A stretch of DNA of 64,000 nt. Origin: Polaromonas sp. GTDB taxonomy: Bacteria > Pseudomonadota > Gammaproteobacteria > Burkholderiales > Burkholderiaceae_C. This document shows, one piece after another, positions 38,950 to 49,192 of the stretch. The DNA lies in NCBI RefSeq assembly GCF_012927485.1, contig NZ_JABBPC010000024.1, positions 1 through 64,000 of the forward strand, read 5' to 3'. Made by a program: the position numbers and the translations under genes. The notes beneath the pieces are model-generated. The model did no database searches. It was not told the DNA's origin and saw only the letters and a program-made list of their open reading frames with translations. The number at the start of each line of letters is the position of its first letter. The stretch's first letter is position 1.

Positions 38950-39249
38950 GGGTGCTTCGCCAGGTTTTTTGCGTACGCAGGGGTGGCCGATTCAGTTACT
39001 GTAGAAATAGTAGCTGACAAGGCCCTTCGAGATTAGCCTCAAGCGACTATTTTCTTTAAAACAATTTGCGGCTGCTTAATAGCAATGAGCCTTCCTGTAC
39101 GCGCTTGTATGCGCTCGTTTGCACCGGACCGCCTCGACAAACGGGTAAATTCGTTTCTTTTAAGCACATGGATTTCCCCAGGCGATAGCACGCCGGTACA
39201 CGCTTCCTTTTATGATGAGTCCCTTTCCACCGCCTCACAAAAGAAAACC

Positions 39250-39441
39250 ATGCCCACATACCATATAGAAATGATGGAAGGCCGGACTGTGGAACAAAAG
39301 CAGAAGCTGGCCGAAGCCATCACCCGGGTTAGCGTAGAGATTCTCGGCGGCGAGCCCGATTCGGTCGACATTCTCATCACCGATGTCAAACGCGAGAACT
39401 GGGCGACCGGGGGCAAACTCTGGTCAGAGCCGAGAGACTGA
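39250..39441 (+). CDS. 4-oxalocrotonate tautomerase family protein
   Basis: The 63-residue protein starts MPTYHIEMMEGR, giving the catalytic amino-terminal proline after Met removal, followed by QKQKLAEAITRVSVEILGG and a conserved DVKRENWATGGKL region. This is the short 4-OT subunit that forms hexamers and isomerises enol/keto acids. ATG 39250 was chosen because Pro must be residue 2; the longer upstream frame is spurious. An MFS gene begins just 13 bp after it. Confidence 0.93.
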   Translation: MPTYHIEMMEGRTVEQKQKLAEAITRVSVEILGGEPDSVDILITDVKRENWATGGKLWSEPRD

Positions 39442-39454
39442 GCCCGGAAACTCC

Positions 39455-40942
39455 TTGAACACTTCGTCCTCCCTTCTTGAGTTAAAGGCGCGCTACGGCC
39501 CGCGGTATCGCTGGCTGTTGCTGCTCTCGGTGATGCTCGGCACCATGGCCTCCATCATGTCTTCGACCATCGTCAATGTGGCGATCCCCGACATGAGCCG
39601 TCATTTCATTCTCGGTCAGGAGCGCGCCCAGTGGGTCAGTTCAGGCTTCATGGTGGCCATGACGGTTTCAATGCTGACCACGCCCTGGCTCCTGGCGCGC
39701 TATGGCTACCGCCGCACTTATGTCGGTACGATGCTGCTGCTGATGGTCGGCGGACTGATGGGCGGGCTGGCTAACAATTTCGCCTTGGTGCTGAGCGGGC
39801 GCGTTGCGGAAGGGCTGGCAGCGGGCATCGTGCAGCCCATTCCGGCCATCATCATCATGCGGGCCTTCGGGCCTCATGAACAAGGCCGGGCCAGCGGCCT
39901 TTTCGGCATGGGCGTGGTGCTGGCGCCCGCCATTGGCCCCAGCATTGGCGGCGTACTGGTCGACATCTTCGGATGGCGCGCCGTTTTCTTCCTGGTCATT
40001 CCCTTTTGCCTGGTTTCGCTCTGGATGGCGTACCGCTATGTGCCAGTGGCGGCGCCCGGCGGGATGCTACCGAACCGCAAAGGCGCGGGGATCGACTGGC
40101 GCGGCCTGCTGCTAGGCACCGTGGGCACGCTGTGCCTGTTGAACGGGATGGTCCAGCTGCACAGCGGCAACCGCGGTGAAGCTGGGACACTTCTCGGCGC
40201 TGCCCTGACGACCCTGCTGGTGTTTGTCTGGTGGCAGCGCCGCATGACCACAAGCGGCGGCGCCCCGTTAATGAACCTGGCACTCTTTGGCTACCGCCCC
40301 TTCGCTATGGGCAGCGTGGTGGCTTTCATTTACGGCACCGCGCTGTTTGGTTCAACCTACCTGCTGCCGATGTACTTGCTGCTCGGCCTGAACCTGTCTG
40401 CGTCCCATGTGGGAACCATCCTGCTGCCGGCGGGTCTGGTGCTGGCCGTCACCATCTTCGGGGTCGGTCGACTGGCTGACAAAAAACCGACCTGGCTGCT
40501 GGTCAGCATCGGACTGGCTTTGCTGGCCGCCTCGTTTGCACTCATGCTGACGGTGACCCTGACTTCGGGATTGTGGCTGCTGGTCATGTTGGCCACGCTG
40601 GGACGCATCGGGCTTGGTTTTATCCTGCCTTCGCTCAACCTCGGTTCACTTCGGCCGCTGCATGAGCACCTGCTGGCTCAGGGCGCAAGCGCCATCAACT
40701 TTCTACGCATGCTGGGCGGTGCGATCGGCGTCAGTCTTTGCGGGATTGTGCTGGAATGGCGCATCGCCGCGCATGGCGATTCTTTTGCCAACGCCAGCAG
40801 CAGCCCCGCACGTCTGGCCGCCTTCAACGAAACTTTTTTAATGCTCGCCGGCTTATGCGCACTGGCGATGGTGGCGGCCTGGAAACTTCGTGTTCGGGTG
40901 GCCGCGAAAGGTCTGCCACCCAAACCCTCCGTAGAAGATTAA
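39455..40942 (+). CDS. MFS drug efflux transporter, DHA2 (EmrB/QacA) type
   Basis: The protein of about 495 residues has 14 membrane segments, the DHA2 number. Motif C-like IMSSTIVNVAIPDMSRHF lies after segment 1 and motif A-like LLARYGYRRTYVG after segment 2; an internal GRVAEGLAAGIVQPIPAI and LFGMGVVLAPAIGPSIGGV follow. It should export toxic compounds by proton antiport. TTG 39455 is my choice of start, since ATG 39383 would overlap the tautomerase gene by 59 bp; this is uncertain. The YafJ-type gene starts 2 bp after its stop. Confidence 0.9.
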   Translation: MNTSSSLLELKARYGPRYRWLLLLSVMLGTMASIMSSTIVNVAIPDMSRHFILGQERAQWVSSGFMVAMTVSMLTTPWLLARYGYRRTYVGTMLLLMVGGLMGGLANNFALVLSGRVAEGLAAGIVQPIPAIIIMRAFGPHEQGRASGLFGMGVVLAPAIGPSIGGVLVDIFGWRAVFFLVIPFCLVSLWMAYRYVPVAAPGGMLPNRKGAGIDWRGLLLGTVGTLCLLNGMVQLHSGNRGEAGTLLGAALTTLLVFVWWQRRMTTSGGAPLMNLALFGYRPFAMGSVVAFIYGTALFGSTYLLPMYLLLGLNLSASHVGTILLPAGLVLAVTIFGVGRLADKKPTWLLVSIGLALLAASFALMLTVTLTSGLWLLVMLATLGRIGLGFILPSLNLGSLRPLHEHLLAQGASAINFLRMLGGAIGVSLCGIVLEWRIAAHGDSFANASSSPARLAAFNETFLMLAGLCALAMVAAWKLRVRVAAKGLPPKPSVED

Positions 40943-40944
40943 GC

Positions 40945-41775
40945 ATGTGCCAATTGCTCGGCATGAACTGCAACACGCCCACGGATGTGACCTTCAGTTT
41001 TCGGGGTTTTGCGCAACGTGGCGGCCACACCGACCAACATTCCGACGGTTGGGGTATTGCTTTTTTTGAAGGTGACGGCAGCCCAGGCGGCGACAAGGGC
41101 CTACGCCATTTTGTGGACCACCAGTCAGCCTGGGAGTCCCCGGTGGCGGAGCTGATTCGGCGCTACCCGATTAAAAGTCGCAATGTCATTGCGCACATCC
41201 GCAAGGCAACACAGGGTCGCGTCGCGTTAGAGAATTGCCACCCCTTCGTGCGCGAGCTGTGGGGCCGCTACTGGGTATTTGCGCACAATGGGGATCTCAA
41301 AGATTTCTCGCCACGGCTGCATGGCAGCTTCAAGCCAGTCGGCTCCACTGACAGCGAACGCGCTTTTTGCTGGATCATGCAGGAACTGGCGAAATCCCAC
41401 GCCGGCGTTCCCAGTGTGGAGGAGCTGAGCCTCACTCTGCGAGAGTTGTCGGCACAGATCGCCGGATTCGGCACTTTTAACTTTTTGCTGAGCAACGGCC
41501 AGGCATTGTGGGCCCACGCGTCCACCAGCCTGTATTACGTCGAGCGGCGCCACCCGTTTGCCCATGCAACCTTGAGCGATGAAGATGTCACCGTCAACTT
41601 TGCGGAGCAGACCAATCCCACCGACCGCGTGGCGCTGGTAGTAACCGCGCCGCTCACCACCAACGAGTGCTGGGCGGCATTCCAAGCGGGTGAGCTGAAG
41701 GTATTTGTGGGTGGCGTGCTGGTTGTATCCGGCAAGCCGCTTACGGCTTCAGCGCTGCTGCCAAAGGGCAACTGA
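40945..41775 (+). CDS. Class II glutamine amidotransferase, YafJ type
   Basis: The 276-residue enzyme has the N-terminal nucleophile Cys2 (MCQLLGMNCNTPTDVTFSF), then GWGIAFFEG, the ammonia-site AHIRKATQGR, CHPF and FAHNGDL, and SGSTDSERAF-like (VGSTDSERAFCWI). These are the hallmarks of stand-alone Ntn glutamine amidotransferases (Gn_AT_II/YafJ). Substrate unknown. ATG 40945 follows the MFS stop by 2 bp. Its 3' end overlaps the convergent phosphatase gene by 35 bp. Confidence 0.92.
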   Translation: MCQLLGMNCNTPTDVTFSFRGFAQRGGHTDQHSDGWGIAFFEGDGSPGGDKGLRHFVDHQSAWESPVAELIRRYPIKSRNVIAHIRKATQGRVALENCHPFVRELWGRYWVFAHNGDLKDFSPRLHGSFKPVGSTDSERAFCWIMQELAKSHAGVPSVEELSLTLRELSAQIAGFGTFNFLLSNGQALWAHASTSLYYVERRHPFAHATLSDEDVTVNFAEQTNPTDRVALVVTAPLTTNECWAAFQAGELKVFVGGVLVVSGKPLTASALLPKGN

Positions 41776-42388
41776 GACTCTGGTCATTGAGTTGCTGACG
41801 CGCCAACGCAAAAAACGAGGTCGTTTGGCCGTTGCCGCGCCGCACGGTGACGACGTAAATGCTGTCGAAATCACTGCCTTTCCAACTCGGCACTTCGCTC
41901 ACCGGACCATCCATCCGCTTCAACATGGTCCTGACCATCTCTTCAAGCTTGTGGTGTTCCCAGGCCACCAGCACAACCGCATTCTGATAGCGCGGAGCCG
42001 CCAACTCCTGCTGCAAGGCATCGATGTCGGCGTAGCCGAATGAGGTGTTGATGGGGAGGCCCAGTTGTACCGCCGTGGGCGCGACGGTCAACAAGGGCCG
42101 CACATAGTTGTAAGACTGCCCGCCATCGGGTTTTTTCTCATGCGGGTCGGAAGCAAAGACAAAATCCGGCTTGCCGAACTTGGCCAGTAGCACGGCGGGT
42201 AAGGCCAGGGCGCGGTTGAGCCCTTGACAGTTGATCTGTCCCAGGCCCTGAGGCGGCTTCTCGCCGTGGCGGATAAAAATAATCGTTTCTTCGCGGGACT
42301 CCCCCAGTGAGGCCGACCAGGACGACACAGGCATCAGCACGCAGCCCAACAACGCGCATTTTAAAATAACTCCTGTGCGCAGCGTCAT
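41741..42388 (-). CDS. Histidine phosphatase-like protein with signal peptide
   Basis: From ATG 42388 it has 215 residues. A signal or anchor (VILKCALLGCVLMPVSSWSA) is followed by TIIFIRHGEKPPQ, the RHG phospho-His motif of the histidine phosphatase superfamily. A later WEHHKLEEMV supplies a candidate second His. It is likely periplasmic; the substrate is unknown. It starts 25 bp after gshB on the same strand. The longer frame upstream overlaps gshB and was rejected. Confidence 0.8.
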   Translation of the reverse strand: MTLRTGVILKCALLGCVLMPVSSWSASLGESREETIIFIRHGEKPPQGLGQINCQGLNRALALPAVLLAKFGKPDFVFASDPHEKKPDGGQSYNYVRPLLTVAPTAVQLGLPINTSFGYADIDALQQELAAPRYQNAVVLVAWEHHKLEEMVRTMLKRMDGPVSEVPSWKGSDFDSIYVVTVRRGNGQTTSFFALARQQLNDQSLSCPLAAALKP

Positions 42389-42413
42389 GGATTGAAGCCA
42401 TGAACCCGCCAAC

Positions 42414-43373
42414 TTAGCGCGCAGCAACGGCCTGCTCCAGTGCGTTAATGAACATGGCCGCGACATCGAAACCGGTCTGGTCAAAAATCTCCTGGAAGCA
42501 GGTGGGACTGGTGACGTTGATCTCTGTAACGCAATCGCCGATCACGTCCACGCCCGCCAACAGCAGGCCACGCGCGGCCAATACAGGACCGACCGCTTCG
42601 GCAATTTCCAGATCCCTTTTCGACAAAGGTTGCGCGACCCCCAAGCCGCCCGCGGCCAAATTGCCACGCACTTCGCTCCCTTGCGGAATGCGCGCCAAGC
42701 TGTAGGGCACTGGCTTGCCACCGATCACCAGCACCCGCTTGTCACCCAAGACAATTTCAGGGAGGAACTTTTGCACCATCACGCTTTGCGCACCCTCTTT
42801 ATTCAGCGTCTCGATAATGCTGCCAAGGTTCAATCCGTCGTCCTTGACCCGAAAAATCCCCATGCCGCCCATGCCGTCGAGCGGTTTGAGGATGATGTCT
42901 TTGTGCTCTGCGTGAAAGCGCTTGATCTCTTCCGCGTCGCGCGTAACCAGCGTGGGGCCGATAAACTGGGAAAACTCCATGATGGCCAGTTTCTCGGGGT
43001 GATCGCGCAGTGCGCGCGGCTTGTTGAAGACCGCGGCACCTTCCCGCTCGGCTTGCTCCAGCAGATGCGTGCTGTAGAAATACTCGCTGTCAAACGGCGG
43101 ATCTTTGCGCATCACCACGGCGTCGAAATCCGCTAACGTGACGCGCCCATCGGGACGCGCAGCATCGGCGGAAAACCAGGCCTCGGCATGGCCGGTGAGG
43201 GTGATGTGCCGCACCTGCGCGGTAACCCTGGCGCCGGCTTTCCAGCTCATACCGACTGGCTCACAGACGCTGATGCGGTGGCCGCGTCGCTGCGCCTCAC
43301 GCATCATGGAAAAAGTGGTGTCTTTGTAGATTTTGAAAGACTCAAGCGGATCTGCAACAAAAAGAATGTTCAT
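42414..43373 (-). CDS. gshB: Glutathione synthetase
   Basis: The enzyme adds glycine to gamma-glutamylcysteine with ATP, the last step of glutathione synthesis. The 319-residue ATP-grasp enzyme matches the family length: N-terminal MNILFVADPLESFKIYKDTT, VVMRKDPPFDSEYFY, FNKPRALRDHPEKL, ATP loop ILKPLDGMGGMGIFRV, and C-terminal GVDVIGDCVTEINVTSPTC. ATG 43373 is the normal start. gshA lies two genes upstream, with kup in between. Confidence 0.97.
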   Translation of the reverse strand: MNILFVADPLESFKIYKDTTFSMMREAQRRGHRISVCEPVGMSWKAGARVTAQVRHITLTGHAEAWFSADAARPDGRVTLADFDAVVMRKDPPFDSEYFYSTHLLEQAEREGAAVFNKPRALRDHPEKLAIMEFSQFIGPTLVTRDAEEIKRFHAEHKDIILKPLDGMGGMGIFRVKDDGLNLGSIIETLNKEGAQSVMVQKFLPEIVLGDKRVLVIGGKPVPYSLARIPQGSEVRGNLAAGGLGVAQPLSKRDLEIAEAVGPVLAARGLLLAGVDVIGDCVTEINVTSPTCFQEIFDQTGFDVAAMFINALEQAVAAR

Positions 43374-43560
43374 GGTTGTTTGGGGTGTGAGTGTCGTGGC
43401 GGCTGCTGTCAGCGAGGGTAAAAACGCCTGGCGCCGTCACCGTATTGTTGTACAAACGCCGTGATCGCACCGGCCAGCGAACTGGGTCACGAATACTTTT
43501 TTGTCGGCGCGACCGTTCTGGCGTTCGCTTCCGCGCGCATCGGCTAGCGCCTGAACCGCC

Positions 43561-45429
43561 TTAAATCTCGATTTTGCTACCCAACTCCACCACCGAGTTG
43601 TTAGGCAGATTCAAGAAGTCCGCCGCTCCGCTGGCGTTGTGATGCATCTGCGCAAAGAGCTTTTCACGCCAAGGCGCCATCCCGCTGCCGATGGTTGGAA
43701 TCACGGTGTCGCGCGAAAGAAAGTAACTGGTCGTCATTGGCTCCAGCTCGCAGCCCCGGCCCTTGATTTCCCGCAAGGCTTTGGGCAGGTCCAAGTCGTT
43801 TTTGAAACCGTAGTGAACTTGGACCTGCCAGCAGTCGTGGCCTAGCGATTCCACTTCAATGCGCTTGTTCAAACCAATCCAGGGTACCTCGTGGTTGCGT
43901 ACCGTTACAAACAGATTTTGCTGGTGCAGCACCTTGTTGTGCTTGAGGTTGTGCAATAACGCGTTGGGGACGATGCCTGGCTCGGCAGTCATGAAGACGG
44001 CGGTGCCGCCTACCCGCACGGGTGGGCTGACAAACACGGCGTCCAGAAAGCTCGGTAGGTCGACGGCATCGGCGCGCATCTTTTCGTTGAGGAGCTGACG
44101 CCCTTGTTTCCAGGTGGCCATCACCGCGTACAGCCCAAACGCCAGCGCAAGCGGAAACCAGCCCCCTTGCACGATCTTGAGGGAGTTGGAAGCAAAAAAC
44201 GCCAAGTCAACCAGCAAAAAGAAGCTGCTGGCCGCGATGCACAACCACAGCGGGTAGCCCCAACCATAGCGGACGACAAAGAAGGTGAGCACCGTCGTGA
44301 TGACCATCACCAGACTCACCGAAATTCCGTAGGCGGCAGCCAGTGCGCTGGACGAGCCAAACAAGCCGACCGCCGCGACGACGCCCGCCAGCAGCAGCCA
44401 ATTCACCGCAGGGACGTAGATTTGCCCGGTGTCACGAACCGACGTATGAAGAATCGACAGGCGCGGCAAGAAACCCAGCTGAATGGTCTGCTTGGTCGCC
44501 GAAAAAGCGCCTGAGATCAGTGCCTGCGAAGCAATCACCGTTGCCGCAGTGGCCAGCACCACCATCGGGATCAGGGCCCATTCAGGGGTCATCAGGTAAA
44601 ACGGGTTTTTTGCCGCTTCGGGATTAGTCAAGACCAGTGCACCTTGCCCAAAATAGTTGAGCATCAGCGACGGCATCACCAGGCCAAACCACGCCAGGCG
44701 GATCGGCTGCTTCCCAAAATGGCCCATGTCGGCATACAGCGCCTCGGCACCAGTGACGCACAAAAACACAGCACCCAATGTGATGAAAGCCAGGGCGTAG
44801 TGCTCGGTCGCAAAGCGCAGCGCATGGACTGGCAGAACAGCCGCCAGCACCTGCGGATTCTGCACAATCTGGATCAACCCGGTCAAGGCGATGGCGAAAA
44901 ACCAGACGACGGTGACCGGACCAAAGAACTTGCCGATGTCTGCGGTGCCTCGGCGCTGCACCGCAAACAACAATACCAATACGACCAACGAGATCGATAC
45001 CACATAGGGCTTGGTCGCAGGAGTCACGATTTCGAGACCCTCCACCGCCGACAGCACCGAGATAGCCGGAGTGATGATGCCATCGCCAAAAAATAGTGCC
45101 ACGCCGAATACGCCGATCATCAGGAGGGCACGGCGCAAACGCGGCTGGTCCTTGACCGACTGCGAGGCCAGCGCCAACAAGGCCATCAGCCCGCCTTCGC
45201 CGTTGTTATCAGCGCGCATGATCAGCACGACGTATTTGATCGAGACCACAACGGTCAAGGTCCAAAAAAACAAGGACAGCACGCCCAGGATGTTGGCTGG
45301 CGTGATCGGAACATGTCCGCTCACAAAAACCTCTTTGAATGCATACAGGACGCTGGTTCCGATGTCGCCGTAAACGACACCGATCGCTCCCAGGGTTAGC
45401 GCTGCAAGTGATGATTTTTTACTGGACAC
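43561..45429 (-). CDS. kup: Potassium uptake protein Kup
   Basis: Kup is a proton-coupled inner-membrane K+ importer. The 622 residues show the conserved start [54 protein letters not shown] and [14 protein letters not shown], about 12 membrane segments and the cytoplasmic C-terminal part. GTG 45429 has a good AGGAAG site and matches the family's usual start; the TTG at 45450 is an alternative. It lies between gshA and gshB. Confidence 0.95.
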   Translation of the reverse strand: MSSKKSSLAALTLGAIGVVYGDIGTSVLYAFKEVFVSGHVPITPANILGVLSLFFWTLTVVVSIKYVVLIMRADNNGEGGLMALLALASQSVKDQPRLRRALLMIGVFGVALFFGDGIITPAISVLSAVEGLEIVTPATKPYVVSISLVVLVLLFAVQRRGTADIGKFFGPVTVVWFFAIALTGLIQIVQNPQVLAAVLPVHALRFATEHYALAFITLGAVFLCVTGAEALYADMGHFGKQPIRLAWFGLVMPSLMLNYFGQGALVLTNPEAAKNPFYLMTPEWALIPMVVLATAATVIASQALISGAFSATKQTIQLGFLPRLSILHTSVRDTGQIYVPAVNWLLLAGVVAAVGLFGSSSALAAAYGISVSLVMVITTVLTFFVVRYGWGYPLWLCIAASSFFLLVDLAFFASNSLKIVQGGWFPLALAFGLYAVMATWKQGRQLLNEKMRADAVDLPSFLDAVFVSPPVRVGGTAVFMTAEPGIVPNALLHNLKHNKVLHQQNLFVTVRNHEVPWIGLNKRIEVESLGHDCWQVQVHYGFKNDLDLPKALREIKGRGCELEPMTTSYFLSRDTVIPTIGSGMAPWREKLFAQMHHNASGAADFLNLPNNSVVELGSKIEI

Positions 45430-45713
45430 AAAACTTCCTGTCTTTGGCAATTACCCCGAAGAAAACTCGGCCAAGAACGACCAAAGCCGACGTAACGGTT
45501 ATCTACGGGTGCGCTATTCTGCCTTGAGGTGATCAAGTTGCCACTTGGCAAACACCCGAGCCCCCAACAAATGAAGGTTTTGTTGCAATGCAACAACTTA
45601 TACGACCGTGCAGGGGAAATATGCCGCGTATCTACTGCGCCTATCTGCCGACAATCGCTATTATTTAAATAGCTATTTAGACCTACGCCATAAGCTTTAC
45701 AGCTAATTTAGAT

Positions 45714-45739
45714 ATAAAAAAAAGCCCTTTTAAGGGCTT
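45714..45739 (-). terminator. Terminator after gshA
   Basis: Read on the minus strand, AAGCCCTT/AAGGGCTT form an 8-bp stem with a tiny loop, followed by eight U's. It ends 5 bp after the gshA stop. The rest of the 45430-45744 stretch is AT-rich leader for kup with no gene visible. Confidence 0.85.
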
Positions 45740-45744
45740 CTGGA

Positions 45745-47040
45745 TCAGTCGTATACCTCGGCGTTCGGATCAGTCGCCTCCAACTCATAGCTGGCGGCCA
45801 GCATGGCCAGCCTGGCAATGACACCATACATGTAGAAGCGATTAGGACTGCTGGAGCCGGGTTTCTCGCCCCGCTGCGGCAGACGACCGCTGTCGGCAAA
45901 GGCCAGCGGAACGAAGCTGGCGCCGGGCGCGTTCAAGTTTTCGTCCACGCCGCGTTCGGCATGTACTCTGTAAAACCCGCCGACGACATAACGGTCCATC
46001 ATGTAGACGACCGGTTCGGCTACGGCGTCATTCACCCGTTCATTGGTTAAAACGCCTTCCTGGATGATGACGTCAGACAGCGCCTGGCCATCCTTGATCG
46101 TGCCCATCTTGTTTTTGGTCTTACGGCTCAGCGCAGCCAAGTCTTTTACGTCACGCACCGTCATGATGCCCATGCCGTAAGTGCCGTTGTCGGCCTTGAC
46201 GACGACAAACGGCTTTTCGTTGATGCCGTATTCCTTGTACTTGCGCTTGATCTTTGCAAGCAAGGCATCGACGTTGGTGGTCAGGCACTCCATGCCCGTC
46301 CCCTCGGCAAAGTTGACTTCCCCGCATTGCGCAAACAAGGGATTGGTGAGCCAAGGATCTATTCCAAGCAACTTGCCAAAACGCTTGGAAACTTCTTCGT
46401 ACGCCTTGAAATGGGTGGACTTGCGACGCACCGACCAGCCTGCGTGCAGCGGCGGTAACAAATACTGTTCATGGAGGTCTTCCAGCATGCCGGGAATGCC
46501 GGCTGACAGGTCGTTGTTGAGCAAGATCGTACACGGGTCGAAGTCCTTCAGTCCCAGGCGCCGGTCCGTTCGGATCAAGGGCTCGATCGTGAGACTCTCG
46601 CCAGTTGACAAGTTCAGCGTAGTGGGCTCCTTGATCTCGGCATTGAGCGAGCCAAAGCGAACGTTGAGGCCTGCTTGGTGAAAAATCCGCTGCAACTGCA
46701 ACACATTCGAGAGATAGAAGCTGTTCCGCGTATGGTTTTCGGGCACCACCAGCAAATTACGGGCTTCGGGGCAGATCTTCTCGATGGCGGCCATGGCAGC
46801 CTGCACGGCCAGCGGCAGCATCTCGGGCGCGAGGTTGTTCCAGCCGCCGGGAAACAGATTGGTATCGACCGGCGCGAGCTTGAAACCGGCGTTGCGAATA
46901 TCCACCGAACAGTAAAAAGGTGGCGTGTGCTCCATCCACTCCAAGCGAAACCAGCGCTCTATCGCCGGCGTCGTGTCGAGAATACGTTGTTCGAGTTCAT
47001 TGATAGGGCCGGTCAAGGCGGTAATGAGGTGCGGAACCAT
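45745..47040 (-). CDS. gshA: Glutamate-cysteine ligase, alternative proteobacterial type
   Basis: The enzyme joins glutamate and cysteine, the first step of glutathione synthesis. The 431 residues match the third GshA family found in many beta- and gammaproteobacteria, not the E. coli type: FYCSVDIRNAGFKLAPVDTN, FPGGWNNLAPEM, VPENHTRNSFYLSNV, CTILLNNDLSAGIP, VVVKADNGTYGMGIMTV, and a C-terminal NRFYMYGVIARLAMLAASYE. A start at ATG 47040 fits. A strong terminator follows. Confidence 0.94.
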   Translation of the reverse strand: MVPHLITALTGPINELEQRILDTTPAIERWFRLEWMEHTPPFYCSVDIRNAGFKLAPVDTNLFPGGWNNLAPEMLPLAVQAAMAAIEKICPEARNLLVVPENHTRNSFYLSNVLQLQRIFHQAGLNVRFGSLNAEIKEPTTLNLSTGESLTIEPLIRTDRRLGLKDFDPCTILLNNDLSAGIPGMLEDLHEQYLLPPLHAGWSVRRKSTHFKAYEEVSKRFGKLLGIDPWLTNPLFAQCGEVNFAEGTGMECLTTNVDALLAKIKRKYKEYGINEKPFVVVKADNGTYGMGIMTVRDVKDLAALSRKTKNKMGTIKDGQALSDVIIQEGVLTNERVNDAVAEPVVYMMDRYVVGGFYRVHAERGVDENLNAPGASFVPLAFADSGRLPQRGEKPGSSSPNRFYMYGVIARLAMLAASYELEATDPNAEVYD

Positions 47041-47196
47041 GCGGCCACTTTCGATAAGGAACTGCTATTAACTATTGTTATTAAACTCAGCTTTTTTTAG
47101 CCGATATGTAGAAGTGGGGGCGACCGGGCGGGTTGCAAGACGACTCGCGATGGCGTCTATGCCGGCCTAAGCGCGCTGTCCATTAAGCGCCGACCT

Positions 47197-48561
47197 TCAG
47201 GTACGCACTTCCCCCTGGCCGAGTACTATGTACTTGAGCGAGGTAAGTCCCTCAATTCCGACCGGCCCCCGGGCATGAAACTTGTCGGTGCTGATACCAA
47301 TCTCCGCCCCTAGCCCAAACTCGAAACCGTCCGCGAAGCGGGTGCTCGCATTCACCATCACGCTGGCCGAATCCACTTCACGCAGGAAGCGCTGGGCGTG
47401 CATGTGATCCCGCGTGACGATGGCATCGGTGTGATGGCTGGAGTATTGATTGATGTGACGAATAGCTTCATCAACGTCTGTCACGACCTTGATGCTGATA
47501 ACGGGCGCCAGATACTCCTCGTACCAGTCTTGCTCGGTGGCGGGTTTGATAATAGCGCCGGGCTCACCGGCCACTATCGCCAGAAGGCCCTGCGCCTCGG
47601 CATCACAACGCATTTCGACACCCTTTGCCGCATAGAGAGCTCCGATTTTTGGTAGAAAGTCGGACGCCACTCCACGCGCCACCAATAAACTTTCGAGGGC
47701 ATTACAAGGACTGTATTTTTGCGTTTTAGCGTTGTCGGCGATCTTGACCGCCATCGCGAGGTCGCACGGGTCGTCGACATAAACATGGCAGTTTCCGTCG
47801 AGGTGCTTGATAACGGGCACCTTGGCGTCGCGGCTGACGCGCTCAATCAGGCCCTTGCCACCGCGCGGAATGATGACATCCACATACTGCGGCATGGTGA
47901 TGAGTTGGCCCACGGCTTCGCGGTCGGTGGTGGGCACCAATTGCACCGCGTCCGCAGGCAGCCCGGCATTGCTCAAGGCACGCTGGACCAGCGCCGCCAG
48001 CGCCTTATTGGACTCGATGGCCTCCGACCCGCCACGCAAAATGCAGGCGTTTCCGCTCTTGATGGCGAGCGAGGCCGCTTCAATCGTGACGTTGGGTCGG
48101 CTCTCGTAAATCATGCCGAAAACACCGATCGGCACGCGCATCTGCCCCACGCGAATACCGCTGGGCTGCTCTTTCATGCCGATGATGTCACCGATCACGT
48201 CAGGCATGGCGGCCAGTTGCTCGCAGCCCAAAGCGACGGTTTCAATGTCTTTGGGGCTCAGCTTGAGCCGGTCCAGCAAGGCTCCAGCCAGCCCCGCTGC
48301 CGCCGCGCGGTCGAGGTCGATCTGGTTGGCAGCCTGCAAGCTGGCAACCTCCTGGCGGAGCAAGGACGCCAACTCAAGAAGCGCTCTGTTTTTAATAGCA
48401 GTGGCCGCTCTAGCTACTTCGGCAGAAGCCACTTTCGCCTTGGATCCCATGATTTTCATCAGCTGCGAAATTCCAGCGGGGCCAGTGCGGACTTTGCCCT
48501 CACCGTCAGCGTTAAGGTCGCTGGGTGGCGTCATTACATTTTGAAGATTGGGCGCGTTCAT
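47197..48561 (-). CDS. proA: Glutamate-5-semialdehyde dehydrogenase (gamma-glutamyl phosphate reductase)
   Basis: ProA reduces gamma-glutamyl phosphate with NADPH in proline synthesis. The 454 residues include [60 protein letters not shown], the catalytic Cys in [14 protein letters not shown] and the C-terminal [20 protein letters not shown]. An N-terminal extension of about 30 residues precedes the usual start region; a later start is possible. proB is not adjacent. Confidence 0.95.
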   Translation of the reverse strand: MNAPNLQNVMTPPSDLNADGEGKVRTGPAGISQLMKIMGSKAKVASAEVARAATAIKNRALLELASLLRQEVASLQAANQIDLDRAAAAGLAGALLDRLKLSPKDIETVALGCEQLAAMPDVIGDIIGMKEQPSGIRVGQMRVPIGVFGMIYESRPNVTIEAASLAIKSGNACILRGGSEAIESNKALAALVQRALSNAGLPADAVQLVPTTDREAVGQLITMPQYVDVIIPRGGKGLIERVSRDAKVPVIKHLDGNCHVYVDDPCDLAMAVKIADNAKTQKYSPCNALESLLVARGVASDFLPKIGALYAAKGVEMRCDAEAQGLLAIVAGEPGAIIKPATEQDWYEEYLAPVISIKVVTDVDEAIRHINQYSSHHTDAIVTRDHMHAQRFLREVDSASVMVNASTRFADGFEFGLGAEIGISTDKFHARGPVGIEGLTSLKYIVLGQGEVRT

Positions 48562-48749
48562 GCCTCTATTCTGCCCGTAATTACGGCTCGGTCGGCGGCA
48601 AGGAGTAGCCGCACCTCACGCGCTCCACCCCGCGTGGGCTGGACTGTTGATCACGGGCCCACGTCCTCAGGGCTACGCCCTGGCGGCGCATGGGATCCCG
48701 GCCGCCCAACCGCCCAACCGCCCAGGGGATTCGGGGCGAGTCATGCCTG

Positions 48750-49154
48750 TCAGCCGAACTGTATGGCTCTCCCCTGCGGGTCAAACGGAATAAAGGCGCC
48801 ATGCTCGCCTCGCTTAATGGCTTCGACCATGCGCTGCAGGGGCGCCTCGGCCTCTTCACTGCTGGGGGCGTGGTTCGGAGTGCCCGCCAAGGCGGCGGCA
48901 AATACGATGCCCCAGACATGCCCAAATTCACTGGACTCCTGCACCAGCGCTGCAAAGGACGCCAGTTCCTCGGGGCGTTTATCCACGCACATCAGTGGCA
49001 CCAACGCCCCGCCTTCACCGGCCTCGAAGCGCTCGCGCTGGGCTGCGGTGCTGTCCTCGGGCAGCTCGACGCCGGCGAACACAAACAGCAGGCGCTGCGG
49101 AGCAGACTGAGCCCGGGCAGCCTGAAGGAGATCATCAAAACTCGAAATATCCAT
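48750..49154 (-). CDS. Conserved small protein at the end of the nrdJ operon
   Basis: The 134-residue soluble protein begins MDISSFDDLLQAARAQ, with QRLLFVFAGVELPED and a C-terminal EHGAFIPFDPQGRAIQFG. I have a memory of close relatives in Comamonadaceae being named ribonucleotide reductase subunit alpha, but the sequence has no RNR residues and that name probably comes from being near nrdJ. Function is unknown. The 48562-48749 gap after it includes a short CCGCCCAA run repeated three times. Confidence 0.7.
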   Translation of the reverse strand: MDISSFDDLLQAARAQSAPQRLLFVFAGVELPEDSTAAQRERFEAGEGGALVPLMCVDKRPEELASFAALVQESSEFGHVWGIVFAAALAGTPNHAPSSEEAEAPLQRMVEAIKRGEHGAFIPFDPQGRAIQFG

Positions 49155-49192
49155 GAGTGCATCCAGTAAAAGAGATCGCAGCGTACATCGTT

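Noticed and set aside
48700-48726. CCGCCCAA run repeated three times as a regulatory repeat
   Set aside because: Only three short copies in a GC-rich gap; too little to support function.
47719-49110. 463-codon plus-strand frame opposite proA
   Set aside because: It spans proA, an intergenic gap and the next gene antisense, so it cannot be one gene.
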